Assembly: GCF_030161095.1 (NCBI RefSeq)
Contig: NZ_BSPP01000011.1
Location: forward strand, 322,344-370,084
DNA from: Cypionkella aquatica
GTDB taxonomy: Bacteria > Pseudomonadota > Alphaproteobacteria > Rhodobacterales > Rhodobacteraceae
Direction of reading: 5' to 3'
Length of the DNA stretch: 47,741 bases
The notes below the pieces were generated by a model. It had not been told where the DNA came from, made no database searches, and was given only the letters and a program-made list of their open reading frames with translations. Made by a program: the position numbers and the translations under genes. This document shows positions 1 to 8,218 of this stretch, in pieces. Position 1 is the stretch's first letter, and every line of letters starts with the position of its first letter.

Positions 1-1
1 G

Positions 2-151
2 TACTGCAATAGCCAGCGCCATAAGCGGAAGCGCCCGCCCACGCCCGAAGAGCATCGCGTGTACGTCCAGAAGCGCATGGCAGCAGGAAAGTGGCTGCTA
101 GCGCAGGTGTCATTGGTCGGTCTTACAGCGACACTGACGAGGCCATCGTAG
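2..151 (+). CDS. Possible 3' end of an unidentified gene
   Basis: One frame is open from the window edge to a TAG at 149-151 and gives 49 residues rich in Arg and Lys, including PPTPEEHR. It is followed directly by a strong hairpin (158-182), which fits the end of a transcription unit. There is too little sequence to name a family, and chance openness in GC-rich DNA cannot be excluded. Confidence 0.25.
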   Translation, partial: YCNSQRHKRKRPPTPEEHRVYVQKRMAAGKWLLAQVSLVGLTATLTRPS

Positions 152-157
152 ATACAG

Positions 158-182
158 GCCGCCGCCCGGTCGGGGCGGCGGC
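158..182. terminator. Perfect 10-bp stem hairpin between convergent units
   Basis: Left arm GCCGCCGCCC (158-167), loop GGTCG, right arm GGGCGGCGGC (173-182): a perfect 10-bp stem. It sits 20 bases beyond the stop codon of the minus-strand DUF3489 gene and just after a possible plus-strand coding end. A short T-rich run (188-190) follows on the plus strand only, so efficiency is uncertain; a bidirectional terminator is the simplest reading. Confidence 0.5.
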
Positions 183-202
183 GTAGCGTTTCCGGCGTCT
201 GG

Positions 203-775
203 TCACGCGGCGGGAAGTCTGTAGACCCGCCCGCGCCCCTCGACCTTCTCCGAGGTCACCTCAAGCCCGAGCTTCTTTTTCAACGCCCCGGCCATGGCAC
301 CGCGCACCGTGTGACCAAGCCATCCGGTCGCGGCCATGATCTCCTCGATGGTCGCGCCGTCCGGCGCACGCAGCATGGCGATCAGCGTGGCTTGCTTGGT
401 GCCCTCGCGCGGCGTGCGCGCCTTGGGCGTGGCTTCGGGCTCGGTGGTTGCGTCCGTCGCGGGCACATCGCTGGGCGCCTTGTCGCCGCCAGTGGGCGTG
501 GTGTTCGCGCCCTCGGGCTCGATGCCAATGGCGGCGAGGCCTGCGTCGGTGGCAACCAGCGTGGTGCCGTGGCCTTCACCGGTTTCGCGCCACATGGGTT
601 CGCCCTTGCGCAAGTCGGCGTCGACTTCTTCGAGGTAGCCCTTAGCGATCATCGCGCCGACCACCTTTGCGGCGGCACCGCCACGCAGGCTTTCGGGCAG
701 CGGCAGGGCGATGTGATCAGGCCGCTGGGCGGCGGCGCTCAGGATCATGGCTTGGGTATCGGAAAGCTGGGTCAT
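203..775 (-). CDS. DUF3489 domain protein
   Basis: 190 residues. The C-terminal ~70 residues (about 122-190) look like the DUF3489 domain: a Lys/Thr-containing segment (GTKQATLIAML), then ATIEEIMAATGW with HTVRGAMAGALKKKLGL, and a final EGRGRVYRLPA strand. This is a small winged-helix-like fold usually found in alphaproteobacterial phages and mobile elements; no biochemical role is established. The N-terminal ~80 residues are a second compact domain, joined by a Thr/Pro/Ala-rich linker (about 88-120). GAGG lies directly before the ATG and a GGGAG a few bases further up. It is co-directional with the 74-residue gene upstream and divergent from the packaging genes, so it is perhaps a regulator or DNA-binding accessory (inference). 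Confidence 0.75.
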   Translation of the reverse strand: MTQLSDTQAMILSAAAQRPDHIALPLPESLRGGAAAKVVGAMIAKGYLEEVDADLRKGEPMWRETGEGHGTTLVATDAGLAAIGIEPEGANTTPTGGDKAPSDVPATDATTEPEATPKARTPREGTKQATLIAMLRAPDGATIEEIMAATGWLGHTVRGAMAGALKKKLGLEVTSEKVEGRGRVYRLPAA

Positions 776-827
776 CCTCGTCTCCCGTATCGGGGCGCGC
801 GGGATGCGGGCCCTTCTACGAGGCCAA

Positions 828-845
828 GCCCGCCAGTCGGCGGGC
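828..845 (-). terminator. Weak candidate hairpin between the two minus-strand genes
   Basis: Arms GCCCGCC (828-834) and GGCGGGC (839-845) form a perfect 7-bp stem with loop AGTC, just downstream of the 74-residue gene and upstream of the DUF3489 gene. There is no T-run after it on the minus strand, so it may only attenuate or stabilise the message. Confidence 0.25.
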
Positions 846-865
846 GGGACCGGGAGCGGGTCACC

Positions 866-1090
866 TCACTCGGCGTGTTCGCCTTCGTGGAAGGCCATGT
901 CGGTGATCTCGCGCAGCTTAGCGCGGTAGTGGTTGAGGGTGCCGACATGGCCCCAGTTGATCTCGTCGGGGCTGGTCTCGAAATGGTCCGCGCTGAAGGC
1001 GGCGAGCCGCTCCAGCATCGCGTCGATCTCGGTCTTGGCGGCGATGAAGGCGTCGAGGGCCTTGGAATTGTCAGTGGCGCGGCGGGTCAT
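866..1090 (-). CDS. Small phage protein of unknown function (74 aa)
   Basis: A 74-residue, mostly helical, acidic-ended protein with no motif I recognise (ends FHEGEHAE). Its central stretch reads FSADHFETSPDEINWGHVGT. GGAG lies about 8 bases before the ATG in the sequence CGGAGCCACCA, which is repeated exactly, in inverted orientation, as the ribosome-binding region of the divergent small terminase gene. A small protein in this position beside a DUF3489 gene is common in related prophages as I recall. Function unknown; a regulatory or packaging accessory role would be a guess. Confidence 0.65.
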   Translation of the reverse strand: MTRRATDNSKALDAFIAAKTEIDAMLERLAAFSADHFETSPDEINWGHVGTLNHYRAKLREITDMAFHEGEHAE

Positions 1091-1150
1091 TCTGGTGGCT
1101 CCGTAGTGAGTTGCATCGTTTCGTTGGAGACACGTTCGCTCTGTCCGCGA

Positions 1151-1171
1151 CGCTTATCAACGAGATAAGCG
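1151..1171. promoter_or_regulatory. Palindromic operator candidate in a divergent promoter region
   Basis: Between the divergent genes at 1090 (minus) and 1202 (plus) lies a perfect inverted repeat: CGCTTATC (1151-1158) and GATAAGCG (1164-1171), separated by five bases. It is in the most AT-rich part of the 111-bp intergenic region, where core promoters for both directions would fall. A dimeric repressor or activator site is the likely use. The same region carries an 11-bp sequence, CGGAGCCACCA, at 1191-1201 and inverted at 1093-1103, giving both genes the same Shine-Dalgarno context. Confidence 0.5.
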
Positions 1172-1201
1172 TATGAAAATGAATGATAATCGGAGCCACC
1201 A

Positions 1202-1762
1202 ATGCAGGGCATGAGCGAGCGCCAGTACGCCGCGCATGTCGGCTTGTCTCGCGGCGCGATCCAGAAGGCGAAGACGGCTGAACGGCTTGTCCTCTATCCG
1301 GACGGCAGCATCAACGCGGCCGCCAGCGATGCCCAGCGAGCCGAGACGACGGACCCATCGAAGACGAGGAAGCCGCCCGCGCCGAAGCTGAAGCCCGTCC
1401 CCGAGGCGGCAGTGGCCGCTGTCGGCGATACGCTCCGCGAGCAGGGTCTGGCGGTGCCTGCGGTCGGGGGCGGCACAACCTACCTGCAGGCGAAAACCGC
1501 CAACGAGGTGCTGAAGGCGCAGGAACGTCGGATCCGGCTGCAGAAGCTGAAGGGGGAGTTGATCGAGCGGGCGCGCGCGCTGTCGCTGGTGTTTCGCCTG
1601 GCGCGGGAGGTGCGGGACGCTTGGGTGAACTGGCCTGCGCGGTCGTCGGCGCTGATGGCGGCGGAACTGGGCGTGGAGCCTGCCGCGATGCAGAAGGCCT
1701 TGGAAAAACATGTCCGTGCCCACCTCGACGAGCTTGCCGAGGTCCGGCCTGATTTCCGGTGA
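1202..1762 (+). CDS. Terminase small subunit
   Basis: 186 residues. The N-terminus reads as a helix-turn-helix that recognises phage DNA (MSERQYAAHVGLSRGAIQKA), with an invariant-looking SRGAIQKAK recognition helix and then a Pro/Lys linker. The middle and end (about 100-186) are helical: a repeated AKTANEVLKAQERRIRLQKL segment and an Arg-rich oligomerisation part. This matches the Nu1-like small terminase / element of external origin group, which marks phage DNA for packaging and recruits the large subunit. GGAG at 1192-1195 sits six bases before the ATG. The 3' end overlaps the large subunit gene, the usual arrangement. Functional name is secure by context; exact subfamily is not. Confidence 0.85.
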   Translation: MQGMSERQYAAHVGLSRGAIQKAKTAERLVLYPDGSINAAASDAQRAETTDPSKTRKPPAPKLKPVPEAAVAAVGDTLREQGLAVPAVGGGTTYLQAKTANEVLKAQERRIRLQKLKGELIERARALSLVFRLAREVRDAWVNWPARSSALMAAELGVEPAAMQKALEKHVRAHLDELAEVRPDFR

Positions 1763-3713
1763 CGATGATGGCCTGACGGATTTCGACGGCGCAGCAGAAA
1801 TCCTGCGTACCTGGGGCGCGGGGCTAACGCCCGATCCGGACCTGACAGTGTCGCAATGGGCGGACAAGCATCGGATGTTGTCTGGCCGCGCTTCGGCTGA
1901 ACCGGGGCGCTATCGGACGGCGCGTACACCTTACGTGCGCGAGATCATGGACCGGCTGTCGCCCGGCGACACGATGCAACGGATCGTGTTCATGAAGGCG
2001 GCGCAGGTCGGCGCGACCGAGGCTGGCAACAACTGGATCGGCTTTGCCATCCACCAGGCACCGGGGCCGATGCTGGCGGTCCAGCCGACCGTGGAACTGG
2101 CCAAGCGCAACTCGCGCCAGCGGATCGACCCGCTGATTGACGAAAGCCCGGACCTTCGGGAACGGGTAAAACCGGCGCGGTCGCGCGACGCGGGCAACAC
2201 GATGCTGTCCAAGGAATTCGCGGGCGGCATCCTGATCATGACCGGGGCGAACTCGGCAGTCGGGCTGCGGTCCACCCCGGCGCGCTACATCTTCCTTGAC
2301 GAGGTCGACGCCTATCCGGCTTCGGCCGACGAAGAAGGTGACCCCGTCACGCTGGCCGAGGCGAGGTCGCTGACATTCGCACATCGGCGCAAGGTGCTCC
2401 TGGTCTCGACGCCCACCATCCGGGGGCTAAGCCGGATCGAACGGGAATATGAGGCATCGGACCAGCGCCGGTTCTTCGTGCCGTGCCCGCATTGTGGCCA
2501 TGACCAATGGCTGAAGTTCGACCGGCTGCGCTGGCAGAAGGGCAAGCCGGAAACGGCGGAATATCACTGCGAGGGCTGTGATCAGCCCATCGGCGAACAT
2601 CACAAGACGGCGATGTTGGAGGCTGGCGAATGGCGGGCGACCGCCGTTGCCGCCGATCCGACCACGGTCGGTTATCACCTCTCGGCGCTTTACTCGCCGA
2701 TCGGCTGGCTGAGTTGGGAGCGGATCGTGCGGTCATGGGAAACGGCCCAAGGGTCGGACGAGGCGATCAAGGCTTTCCGCAACACGATCCTTGGCGAGAC
2801 ATGGGTCGAAACCGGCGAGGCGCCGGACTGGCAGCGGCTCTACGACCGACGCGAGCGCTGGACATCCGGCACGGTGCCTGCGGGCGGGCTGTTCCTGACC
2901 GCCGGGGCCGATGTGCAGAAGGACCGGATCGAGGTTGATGTCTGGGCCTGGGGTCGCGGGCTGGAAAGCTGGCTGGTCGATCACATCGTGATCGAGGGCG
3001 GGCCGGATCGGCACGACGCGTGGTCGGAACTGACCGCGCTGCTGGACCGGTCCTGGCCGCACGAACGCGGCGCGCATCTGCGGATTGCCCGGCTTGCCAT
3101 CGACACGGGTTATGAGGCCCCGGCGGTTTATTCCTGGTCTCGGGCGCAGGGGTTTGGGCAGGTATCGCCGGTCAAGGGCGTCGAGGGGTTCAACCGTTCG
3201 AGCCCGGTGTCGGGCCCGACCTTCGTCGACGCAACCGAGGGCGGAAAACGCCTGCGGCGCGGCGCGCGGCTTTGGACCGTGGCGGTGTCGACCTTCAAGG
3301 CCGAAACCTACCGCTTCCTGCGGCTGGAACGGCCGACCGAGGAAGACATGGCAGAGGGGGCGGCATTCCCGCCCGGCTCGGTGCATCTGCCGCAGTGGGT
3401 CGAGAACGAATGGCTGAAGCAGTTCGTGGCAGAGCAGCTGGTGACGGTGCGCACCAAGCGCGGCTTTGCCCGGCTGGAATGGCAGAAGCTGCGCGAACGG
3501 AATGAGGCGCTGGATTGCCGGGTCTATGCCCGTGCCGCCGTCTGGATCGCGGGCGCGGATCGCTGGACCGACGAGAAATGGCGCGATCTTGAGGATCAAC
3601 TCGGGGTCGCGCCAACGGAAATCGCTGGCGCAGGGCGGGTCAACCGGCCGCAAGCCGCACCCCAGGGAAAACGGCAGTCGGACTGGCTTGGCCGACGCGG
3701 AGGATGGTTCTGA
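1710..3713 (+). CDS. Terminase large subunit (GpA family)
   Basis: Up to 667 residues; motor ATPase and nuclease that pumps phage DNA into proheads. An ATPase core is visible around residues 95-110 (FMKAAQVGATEAGNN, the adapted Walker A of lambda gpA relatives) and a Walker B-type IFLDEVDAYP near 195. A zinc-ribbon-like pair follows (CPHCGH, then CEGCDQPI), and the C-terminal RNase H-like nuclease has acidic positions in LTAGADVQKDRIEVDVW and LAIDTGYEAP. The first in-frame ATG (1710) overlaps the small subunit by 53 bases. GTG at 1716 and TTG at 1734 are alternatives, since family similarity seems to begin near DDDGLTDFDGA. The stop TGA is one base before the next ATG. Confidence 0.95.
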   Translation: MSVPTSTSLPRSGLISGDDDGLTDFDGAAEILRTWGAGLTPDPDLTVSQWADKHRMLSGRASAEPGRYRTARTPYVREIMDRLSPGDTMQRIVFMKAAQVGATEAGNNWIGFAIHQAPGPMLAVQPTVELAKRNSRQRIDPLIDESPDLRERVKPARSRDAGNTMLSKEFAGGILIMTGANSAVGLRSTPARYIFLDEVDAYPASADEEGDPVTLAEARSLTFAHRRKVLLVSTPTIRGLSRIEREYEASDQRRFFVPCPHCGHDQWLKFDRLRWQKGKPETAEYHCEGCDQPIGEHHKTAMLEAGEWRATAVAADPTTVGYHLSALYSPIGWLSWERIVRSWETAQGSDEAIKAFRNTILGETWVETGEAPDWQRLYDRRERWTSGTVPAGGLFLTAGADVQKDRIEVDVWAWGRGLESWLVDHIVIEGGPDRHDAWSELTALLDRSWPHERGAHLRIARLAIDTGYEAPAVYSWSRAQGFGQVSPVKGVEGFNRSSPVSGPTFVDATEGGKRLRRGARLWTVAVSTFKAETYRFLRLERPTEEDMAEGAAFPPGSVHLPQWVENEWLKQFVAEQLVTVRTKRGFARLEWQKLRERNEALDCRVYARAAVWIAGADRWTDEKWRDLEDQLGVAPTEIAGAGRVNRPQAAPQGKRQSDWLGRRGGWF

Positions 3714-3714
3714 C

Positions 3715-3924
3715 ATGACCGACTGGACGGAGACAGAGCTGGCCGCATTGCGCCGGGCCTATGCCAGCGGCACGACCCGTGTCAGCTATGACGGCAAATC
3801 TGTCGACTACGGCTCGGCCGAGGATCTTCTGGGCCGCATCCGCACCATCGAACGCGCCATCGCCGGGACCGCGCGGCCGCTGCCGATTTCCGGGTTGGCG
3901 GGCTTCAGCCGTGGGGATCGCTGA
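3715..3924 (+). CDS. Head-tail joining protein, gpW family
   Basis: 69 residues from the ATG just after the large terminase stop. The pattern is that of lambda gpW: an acidic helix TETELAALRRAYASG, a short beta hairpin with VSYDGKSVDY, then a second helix beginning SAEDLLGRIRTIERAI. gpW-type proteins bind beneath the portal after packaging and retain the DNA. The last A of the TGA is the first base of the portal ATG, so the two are translationally coupled. The frame is open further upstream, but only this start avoids overlapping most of the terminase. Confidence 0.85.
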   Translation: MTDWTETELAALRRAYASGTTRVSYDGKSVDYGSAEDLLGRIRTIERAIAGTARPLPISGLAGFSRGDR

Positions 3925-5456
3925 TGCCCGCGAACTGGATGGACCATGCCATTGCATCGGTCGCCCCGCGCATGGCGGCGCGGCGCGTGCTGGCACGGCA
4001 GGCGTTTGAAACCCTGACGCGGGGCTATGATGGCGCGTCGAAGGGGCGGCGGACGGACGGGTGGCGCGCGCCGGGATCGTCGGCCGATACCGAGATCGGC
4101 GTGGCAGGGGCGCTCTTGCGCGACCGGATGCGCGATCTGGTGCGCAACAATCCGCATGCGGCGAAGGCCGTGGCGGTGCTGGTGAACAACATCATCGGTT
4201 CGGGCATCATGCCCCGTGCTGCCAGTGGCGATGACAAGCTGGACCGCATGGTCGACGGGCTGTTCACCCGTTGGACGGCGGAGTGCGACGCCGATGGCCA
4301 GCTGGACTTCTATGGGCTTCAGACCTTGATCTGCCGTGAGATGGTCGAGGCGGGCGAGGTGCTGGTGCGCCGCCGCTTGCGGCGGGCGGGGGATGGTCTG
4401 GCGGTGCCGCTGCAATTGCAGGTGCTGGAGGCAGACTTTCTCGATGCCAGCAAGCGCGGCGATGCCAACTCGGCCCGCATTGTGCAGGGGATCGAGTTCG
4501 ACCCAGTCGGCAAGCGCCGTGCCTATTGGCTCTACACGGACCATCCCGGCGATGCGCATGGTGCATTGCGCGGCGGGCTCGACAGCCGCCCGGTTCCTGC
4601 GACCGAGATCGCCCATGTCTATGAAAAGCAGCGCACGCAGGCGCGTGGCGTTCCCTGGGGCGCGCCGGTCATCCGCAGCTTGCGCGATCTCGACGACTAT
4701 GAAGTGGCTGAACTGGTCCGCAAAAAGACCGAGGCCTGCGTCACCGCCATCGTCTTTGGCGATGACGAGTCCCAGCAGGGCATCGCACCCACCGTGGTCG
4801 ATGCTGATGGAAACCGGGTCGAGCAGTTCGAACCGGGGCTCATTGCCTATGCGCGGGGTGGAAAGGACATCCGCTTCAACCAGCCATCGGCCACCGGCGG
4901 CTATGGCGAATACAAGCGGGCGAGCCTGCACACGATCTCGGCCGGGTTCCGCGTGCCTTATGAATTGCTGACCGGCGATCTCAGCCAGGTCAACTATTCC
5001 TCGATCCGGGCTGGGCTTGTCGAGTTCCGCCGCCAGATCGACGCCGTGCAATGGCAGCTGTTCATCCCGATGTTCTGTGCCCCAGTCTGGCGCTGGTTCA
5101 CCGAGGCGGCATGGGCGGCGGGGCAGATACCGACACCAGACATACCGGTCGAATGGTCGCCGCCCAAGTTCGAAGCGGTCGATCCGCAGAAGGATGCGAT
5201 GGCCAACCTGCTGTCGATCCGGTCAGGTACCATGACTTTGGCCGAGGTGATCGCCCGTCAAGGTCGCAACCCCGACGCGGTGCTGGCCGAGATCGCCGCG
5301 ACCAATGCCAAGCTGGATGCGCTGGGGCTGGTGCTCGACAGCGACCCGCGCCGCGTAACCAAAACCGGCAGCGCGCAAACCAGTGACCCCGCCAGCGACC
5401 CAGCCGCCGACCCCGAAGACGACCCGGCGCAACCCAACGTCGCCCAACAGGACTGA
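3924..5456 (+). CDS. Portal protein, lambda family
   Basis: 510 residues. Forms the dodecameric ring at the unique capsid vertex through which DNA enters and leaves. Family hallmarks seen are RNNPHAAKAVAVLVNNIIGSG near residue 75-95, the WTAECDADGQLDFYGLQ segment, VLEADFLDASKRG, IVQGIEFDPVGKRRAYWLY, and the conserved TGDLSQVNYSSIRAGLVEFRR near 350. The last ~45 residues are Asp/Pro/Ala-rich and poorly ordered. It starts at the ATG overlapping the joiner stop. Only four bases separate its stop from the capsid-fusion gene. Confidence 0.93.
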   Translation: MPANWMDHAIASVAPRMAARRVLARQAFETLTRGYDGASKGRRTDGWRAPGSSADTEIGVAGALLRDRMRDLVRNNPHAAKAVAVLVNNIIGSGIMPRAASGDDKLDRMVDGLFTRWTAECDADGQLDFYGLQTLICREMVEAGEVLVRRRLRRAGDGLAVPLQLQVLEADFLDASKRGDANSARIVQGIEFDPVGKRRAYWLYTDHPGDAHGALRGGLDSRPVPATEIAHVYEKQRTQARGVPWGAPVIRSLRDLDDYEVAELVRKKTEACVTAIVFGDDESQQGIAPTVVDADGNRVEQFEPGLIAYARGGKDIRFNQPSATGGYGEYKRASLHTISAGFRVPYELLTGDLSQVNYSSIRAGLVEFRRQIDAVQWQLFIPMFCAPVWRWFTEAAWAAGQIPTPDIPVEWSPPKFEAVDPQKDAMANLLSIRSGTMTLAEVIARQGRNPDAVLAEIAATNAKLDALGLVLDSDPRRVTKTGSAQTSDPASDPAADPEDDPAQPNVAQQD

Positions 5457-5460
5457 CCCC

Positions 5461-7494
5461 ATGGATACGATGATCGAACTGCCGGCCATGCGCCGGACGG
5501 CGGAGCTTGCGCCGAACACGGCCGATGCGCAGGCCCGCACTGTCGAGGTGGTATGGTCGGCCGGGGCCCGCGTCCGCCGCGCCAGCTTCTTTGGTGAACC
5601 CTACGACGAGGAACTCAGCCTCGACCCCGCCCATGTGCGGCTGGAACGGCTGAACGCGGGCGCGCCTTTCCTGAAGGTGCACGAGTTGGGCGCGCTGGAC
5701 GCCGTCATCGGCTCCGTCGTGCCCGGTTCGGCCCGCCTTGAAAACGGCCGTGGCATCGCACTGGTCCGGATCAGCGAACGCGACGATGTCGAGCCGATCT
5801 GGCGCGACATTCAGGCCGGGCACATCCGGGCGGTGTCTATCGGCTACCAGGTGCACCGCTTTGAGGTCTCCAAGCCCGATGGCGGCCGCGAGCTTTGGCG
5901 TGCGGTCGACTGGACGCCCTTCGAGGTTTCCGCCGTGCCGGTCGGAGCCGACCCCGCCGCCGGTTTCCGCGCCCAGCAATCCCTTCACGACTGCGTCCTT
6001 CATCGCCGGGACGCTTCCAACACCCGACAAGGAGCATCCCCGATGTCCGACCCGACCCCGACCCCGGCCGCAGCGGCCGCCGAACCCCATGCGACCGAGG
6101 AGACCCCGATGACCACCCCCACCAATCCTGCGGCCGAACCGCAGGCCCGCGCCGTCGAGACGCGCACCGTGCCGCAGACCGCCCCGACGACTCCGCCCGA
6201 CACCGAAGCCATTGCCACCCGCGCCCGCGAGGGTGAACGCGACCGCGTCTCCACCATCTACGATCTCGCGGGCCGCCTGAACCTCGAGCGCGGCTTTGCC
6301 GAGGATCTGGTCAAGCGCGGCGTCACCGTCGATGAATCCCGCCGCCTGATCCTCGACCAGGTCGCCGCGAAATCGGACGAGACCCGCACCTTCCCGCATG
6401 TCTCGATCCCGCTCGGCGGTCGGGACGAACGCGTGACCCGCCGCGACGCCGTGGCCAACGCGCTGCTGCACCGCTACAGCCCGACGCTGTTCCAGCTGGA
6501 CGACTCTGCCCGCCAATACCGCGGCATGTCGCTCCTGGAACTGGCGCGCGAAAGCCTGACCAATGCGGGCGTCAACACGCGCGGTCTGTCGCGCGACGAG
6601 GTGGCGACGCGGTCGCTGCATTCCACCTCCGACTTCCCGGAAATCCTGTCGGCCGTCACCAACAAGACGCTGCGCCAGGCCTACGAGACCTATCCCCGCA
6701 CCTTCATGCTGTTCTGCCGCCAGGTGCTGGCCACCGACTTCAAGGCGATGAATCGGGTGCAACTGGGCGAGGCACCCCAGCTGCTGGAGGTCGGCGAAAG
6801 TGGCGAGTTCAAGCGCGGCACGCTCGGTGAGAGCAAGGAAAGCTACAAGGTCAAGACCTATGGCCGCGTGGTCGCCATCACCCGCCAGACCCTGATCAAC
6901 GACGATCTGGATGCCTTCACCCGCATTCCTGCGATGTATGGCAACTCGATCGCACAACTGGAAAGCGATGTGGTCTGGGGCATCATCACCGCCAACCCGG
7001 CGATGGCGGACGGCAACGCGCTGTTCCACACCACCCACAAGAACCTAGCCGGGACCGGCACGGCGCTTGCCGTCGATGCGGTGGGGGCGGCCCGGGCGGC
7101 GATGGCGCTGCAGACCGGCTTCGACAAGAAGACCGTGCTGAACATCCGCCCCGCCTTCCTGATCGTGCCCGCGGCCCTCGAACTGAAGGCCGAACAGTTG
7201 GTGGCGCAGAACCTCGTGCCCGCCGACAGCACCAAGGTGGTGCCGCAGTCAATCCGGACGCTCTCGCCGATCAGCGAGCCCCGGCTCGATGCTGCCAGCG
7301 CCACCTCTTGGTATCTGGCGGCCAGCCCGAACCAGATCGACACCATCGAGTATGCCTATCTGGAGGGCCAGCAGGGTGCCTATATCGAGACCCGCAACGG
7401 CTTCGACGTCGACGGAGTCGAGATCAAGTGCCGCCTCGACTTCGGCGCCAAGGCCATCGACTGGCGGGGTCTCTACAAGAACCCGGGCGCGTAA
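5461..7494 (+). CDS. Prohead protease / major capsid protein fusion
   Basis: 677 residues from the ATG four bases after the portal stop. Residues ~25-170 form an HK97-type prohead serine protease: His74 (LKVHELGA) and Ser126 (RAVSIGYQ) are the likely catalytic pair, and WTPFEVSAVPVGADP closes the domain. A Pro/Ala/Glu-rich stretch (about 195-245), probably delta-domain or scaffold, leads to a HK97-fold major capsid protein (about 270-677) with FMLFCRQVLATDFKAMNRVQ, LNDDLDAF-like ITRQTLINDDLDAF and LESDVVWGIITAN. Fused versions occur in some phages and are thought to self-cleave. Here strong internal ribosome sites at 6029 and 6097 would let the capsid part be made on its own in excess. Confidence 0.92.
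   Translation: MDTMIELPAMRRTAELAPNTADAQARTVEVVWSAGARVRRASFFGEPYDEELSLDPAHVRLERLNAGAPFLKVHELGALDAVIGSVVPGSARLENGRGIALVRISERDDVEPIWRDIQAGHIRAVSIGYQVHRFEVSKPDGGRELWRAVDWTPFEVSAVPVGADPAAGFRAQQSLHDCVLHRRDASNTRQGASPMSDPTPTPAAAAAEPHATEETPMTTPTNPAAEPQARAVETRTVPQTAPTTPPDTEAIATRAREGERDRVSTIYDLAGRLNLERGFAEDLVKRGVTVDESRRLILDQVAAKSDETRTFPHVSIPLGGRDERVTRRDAVANALLHRYSPTLFQLDDSARQYRGMSLLELARESLTNAGVNTRGLSRDEVATRSLHSTSDFPEILSAVTNKTLRQAYETYPRTFMLFCRQVLATDFKAMNRVQLGEAPQLLEVGESGEFKRGTLGESKESYKVKTYGRVVAITRQTLINDDLDAFTRIPAMYGNSIAQLESDVVWGIITANPAMADGNALFHTTHKNLAGTGTALAVDAVGAARAAMALQTGFDKKTVLNIRPAFLIVPAALELKAEQLVAQNLVPADSTKVVPQSIRTLSPISEPRLDAASATSWYLAASPNQIDTIEYAYLEGQQGAYIETRNGFDVDGVEIKCRLDFGAKAIDWRGLYKNPGA
6029..6045 (+). 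promoter_or_regulatory. Internal ribosome-binding site and start in the capsid fusion
   Basis: AAGGAG (6029-6034) lies eight bases before an in-frame ATG (6043, residue 195 of the fusion), exactly at the protease/capsid domain border. Starting there gives a 483-residue scaffold-capsid protein. A second in-frame ATG at 6109 has GAGGAG (6097-6102) six bases upstream. Such sites inside a fusion suggest that two products at different ratios are made, as in phages where the two genes are separate. Confidence 0.5.
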
Positions 7495-7571
7495 CCTACA
7501 CCAGATGTTGAAACCCGACATGCGGGCGGTCCTGGCGGGCCGCCTTTCGTCTTTCCACAAGGATCCTCCCC

Positions 7572-7907
7572 ATGAAAAACTACGTGCAACCGGGCAACAC
7601 CATCACTCTGCCCGCCCCATATGCCGTCACCTCGGGCGATGGCCTGCTCGTCGGTGCCATCTTCGGCGTCGCCGCAGGCACCGCCGCCCTTGGTGAAGCG
7701 GTCGAAACCGCTGTCGAAGGCGTCTACGATCTGAAGAAGGTGGCCTCGCAGGCTTGGGCCGCCGGTGACAAGATCTACTGGGACAACACCGCCAAGCAGA
7801 CCACCAAGACCCTGACGTCGAACACGCTGATCGGCGTGGCGACCGAGGCTGTGGCGGGCGGGGCCACCGATCTGATCGGCCGCGTACGACTGAACGGCGC
7901 GTTCTGA
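7572..7907 (+). CDS. DUF2190 protein, capsid decoration-like
   Basis: 111 residues of the DUF2190 type: MKNYVQPGNTITLPAPYAVTSGDGLLVG, then GVAAGTAALGEAVETAVEGVYDLKK, and a closing strand DLIGRVRLNGAF. Small beta-rich proteins of this family follow the capsid gene in many siphoviruses and are thought to decorate or cement the capsid at its threefold positions; this is family knowledge, not proven here. AGGATCC precedes the ATG. Its stop overlaps the start of the joining protein. Confidence 0.85.
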   Translation: MKNYVQPGNTITLPAPYAVTSGDGLLVGAIFGVAAGTAALGEAVETAVEGVYDLKKVASQAWAAGDKIYWDNTAKQTTKTLTSNTLIGVATEAVAGGATDLIGRVRLNGAF

Positions 7908-8218
7908 TGTCTGCCTTCGCCGCCGCCGTCGGCGCGCTTTTCGCCGATCCGAACATGGGGCGGGACGCGGTCTACACCTCGGACGGCGGCGTGCCCATTC
8001 TGGTGCGCGTCGTCGCCCGGCGTGCGGATGCCGTCACAGACTTTGGCGACGCGCGACTGTGGTCGGAAACCACGCGCGTCGACCTGCGCGTGGCCGAAGT
8101 GCCAAACCCACGCCCCGGCGACCGGATCGAGATTGATGGCGACGCCTTCCTCATTCAGGGCGAGCCCGTCCGTGATCGCGAACGGCTGGTCTGGACCGTG
8201 GATTTGCGCCCCGCATGA
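7907..8218 (+). CDS. Head-tail joining protein (gpFII-like)
   Basis: 103 residues of beta-rich sequence: FAAAVGALFADPNMGRDAVY, then VVARRADAVTDFGDARLWSETTRVDLRVAEVPNPRPGDR and a final FLIQGEPVRDRERLVWTVDL. This pattern is found in the gpFII-like head completion or tail attachment proteins that complete the connector after DNA packaging. The TGATG overlap with the DUF2190 gene before and the ATGA overlap with the next gene show translational coupling. Confidence 0.75.
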   Translation: MSAFAAAVGALFADPNMGRDAVYTSDGGVPILVRVVARRADAVTDFGDARLWSETTRVDLRVAEVPNPRPGDRIEIDGDAFLIQGEPVRDRERLVWTVDLRPA

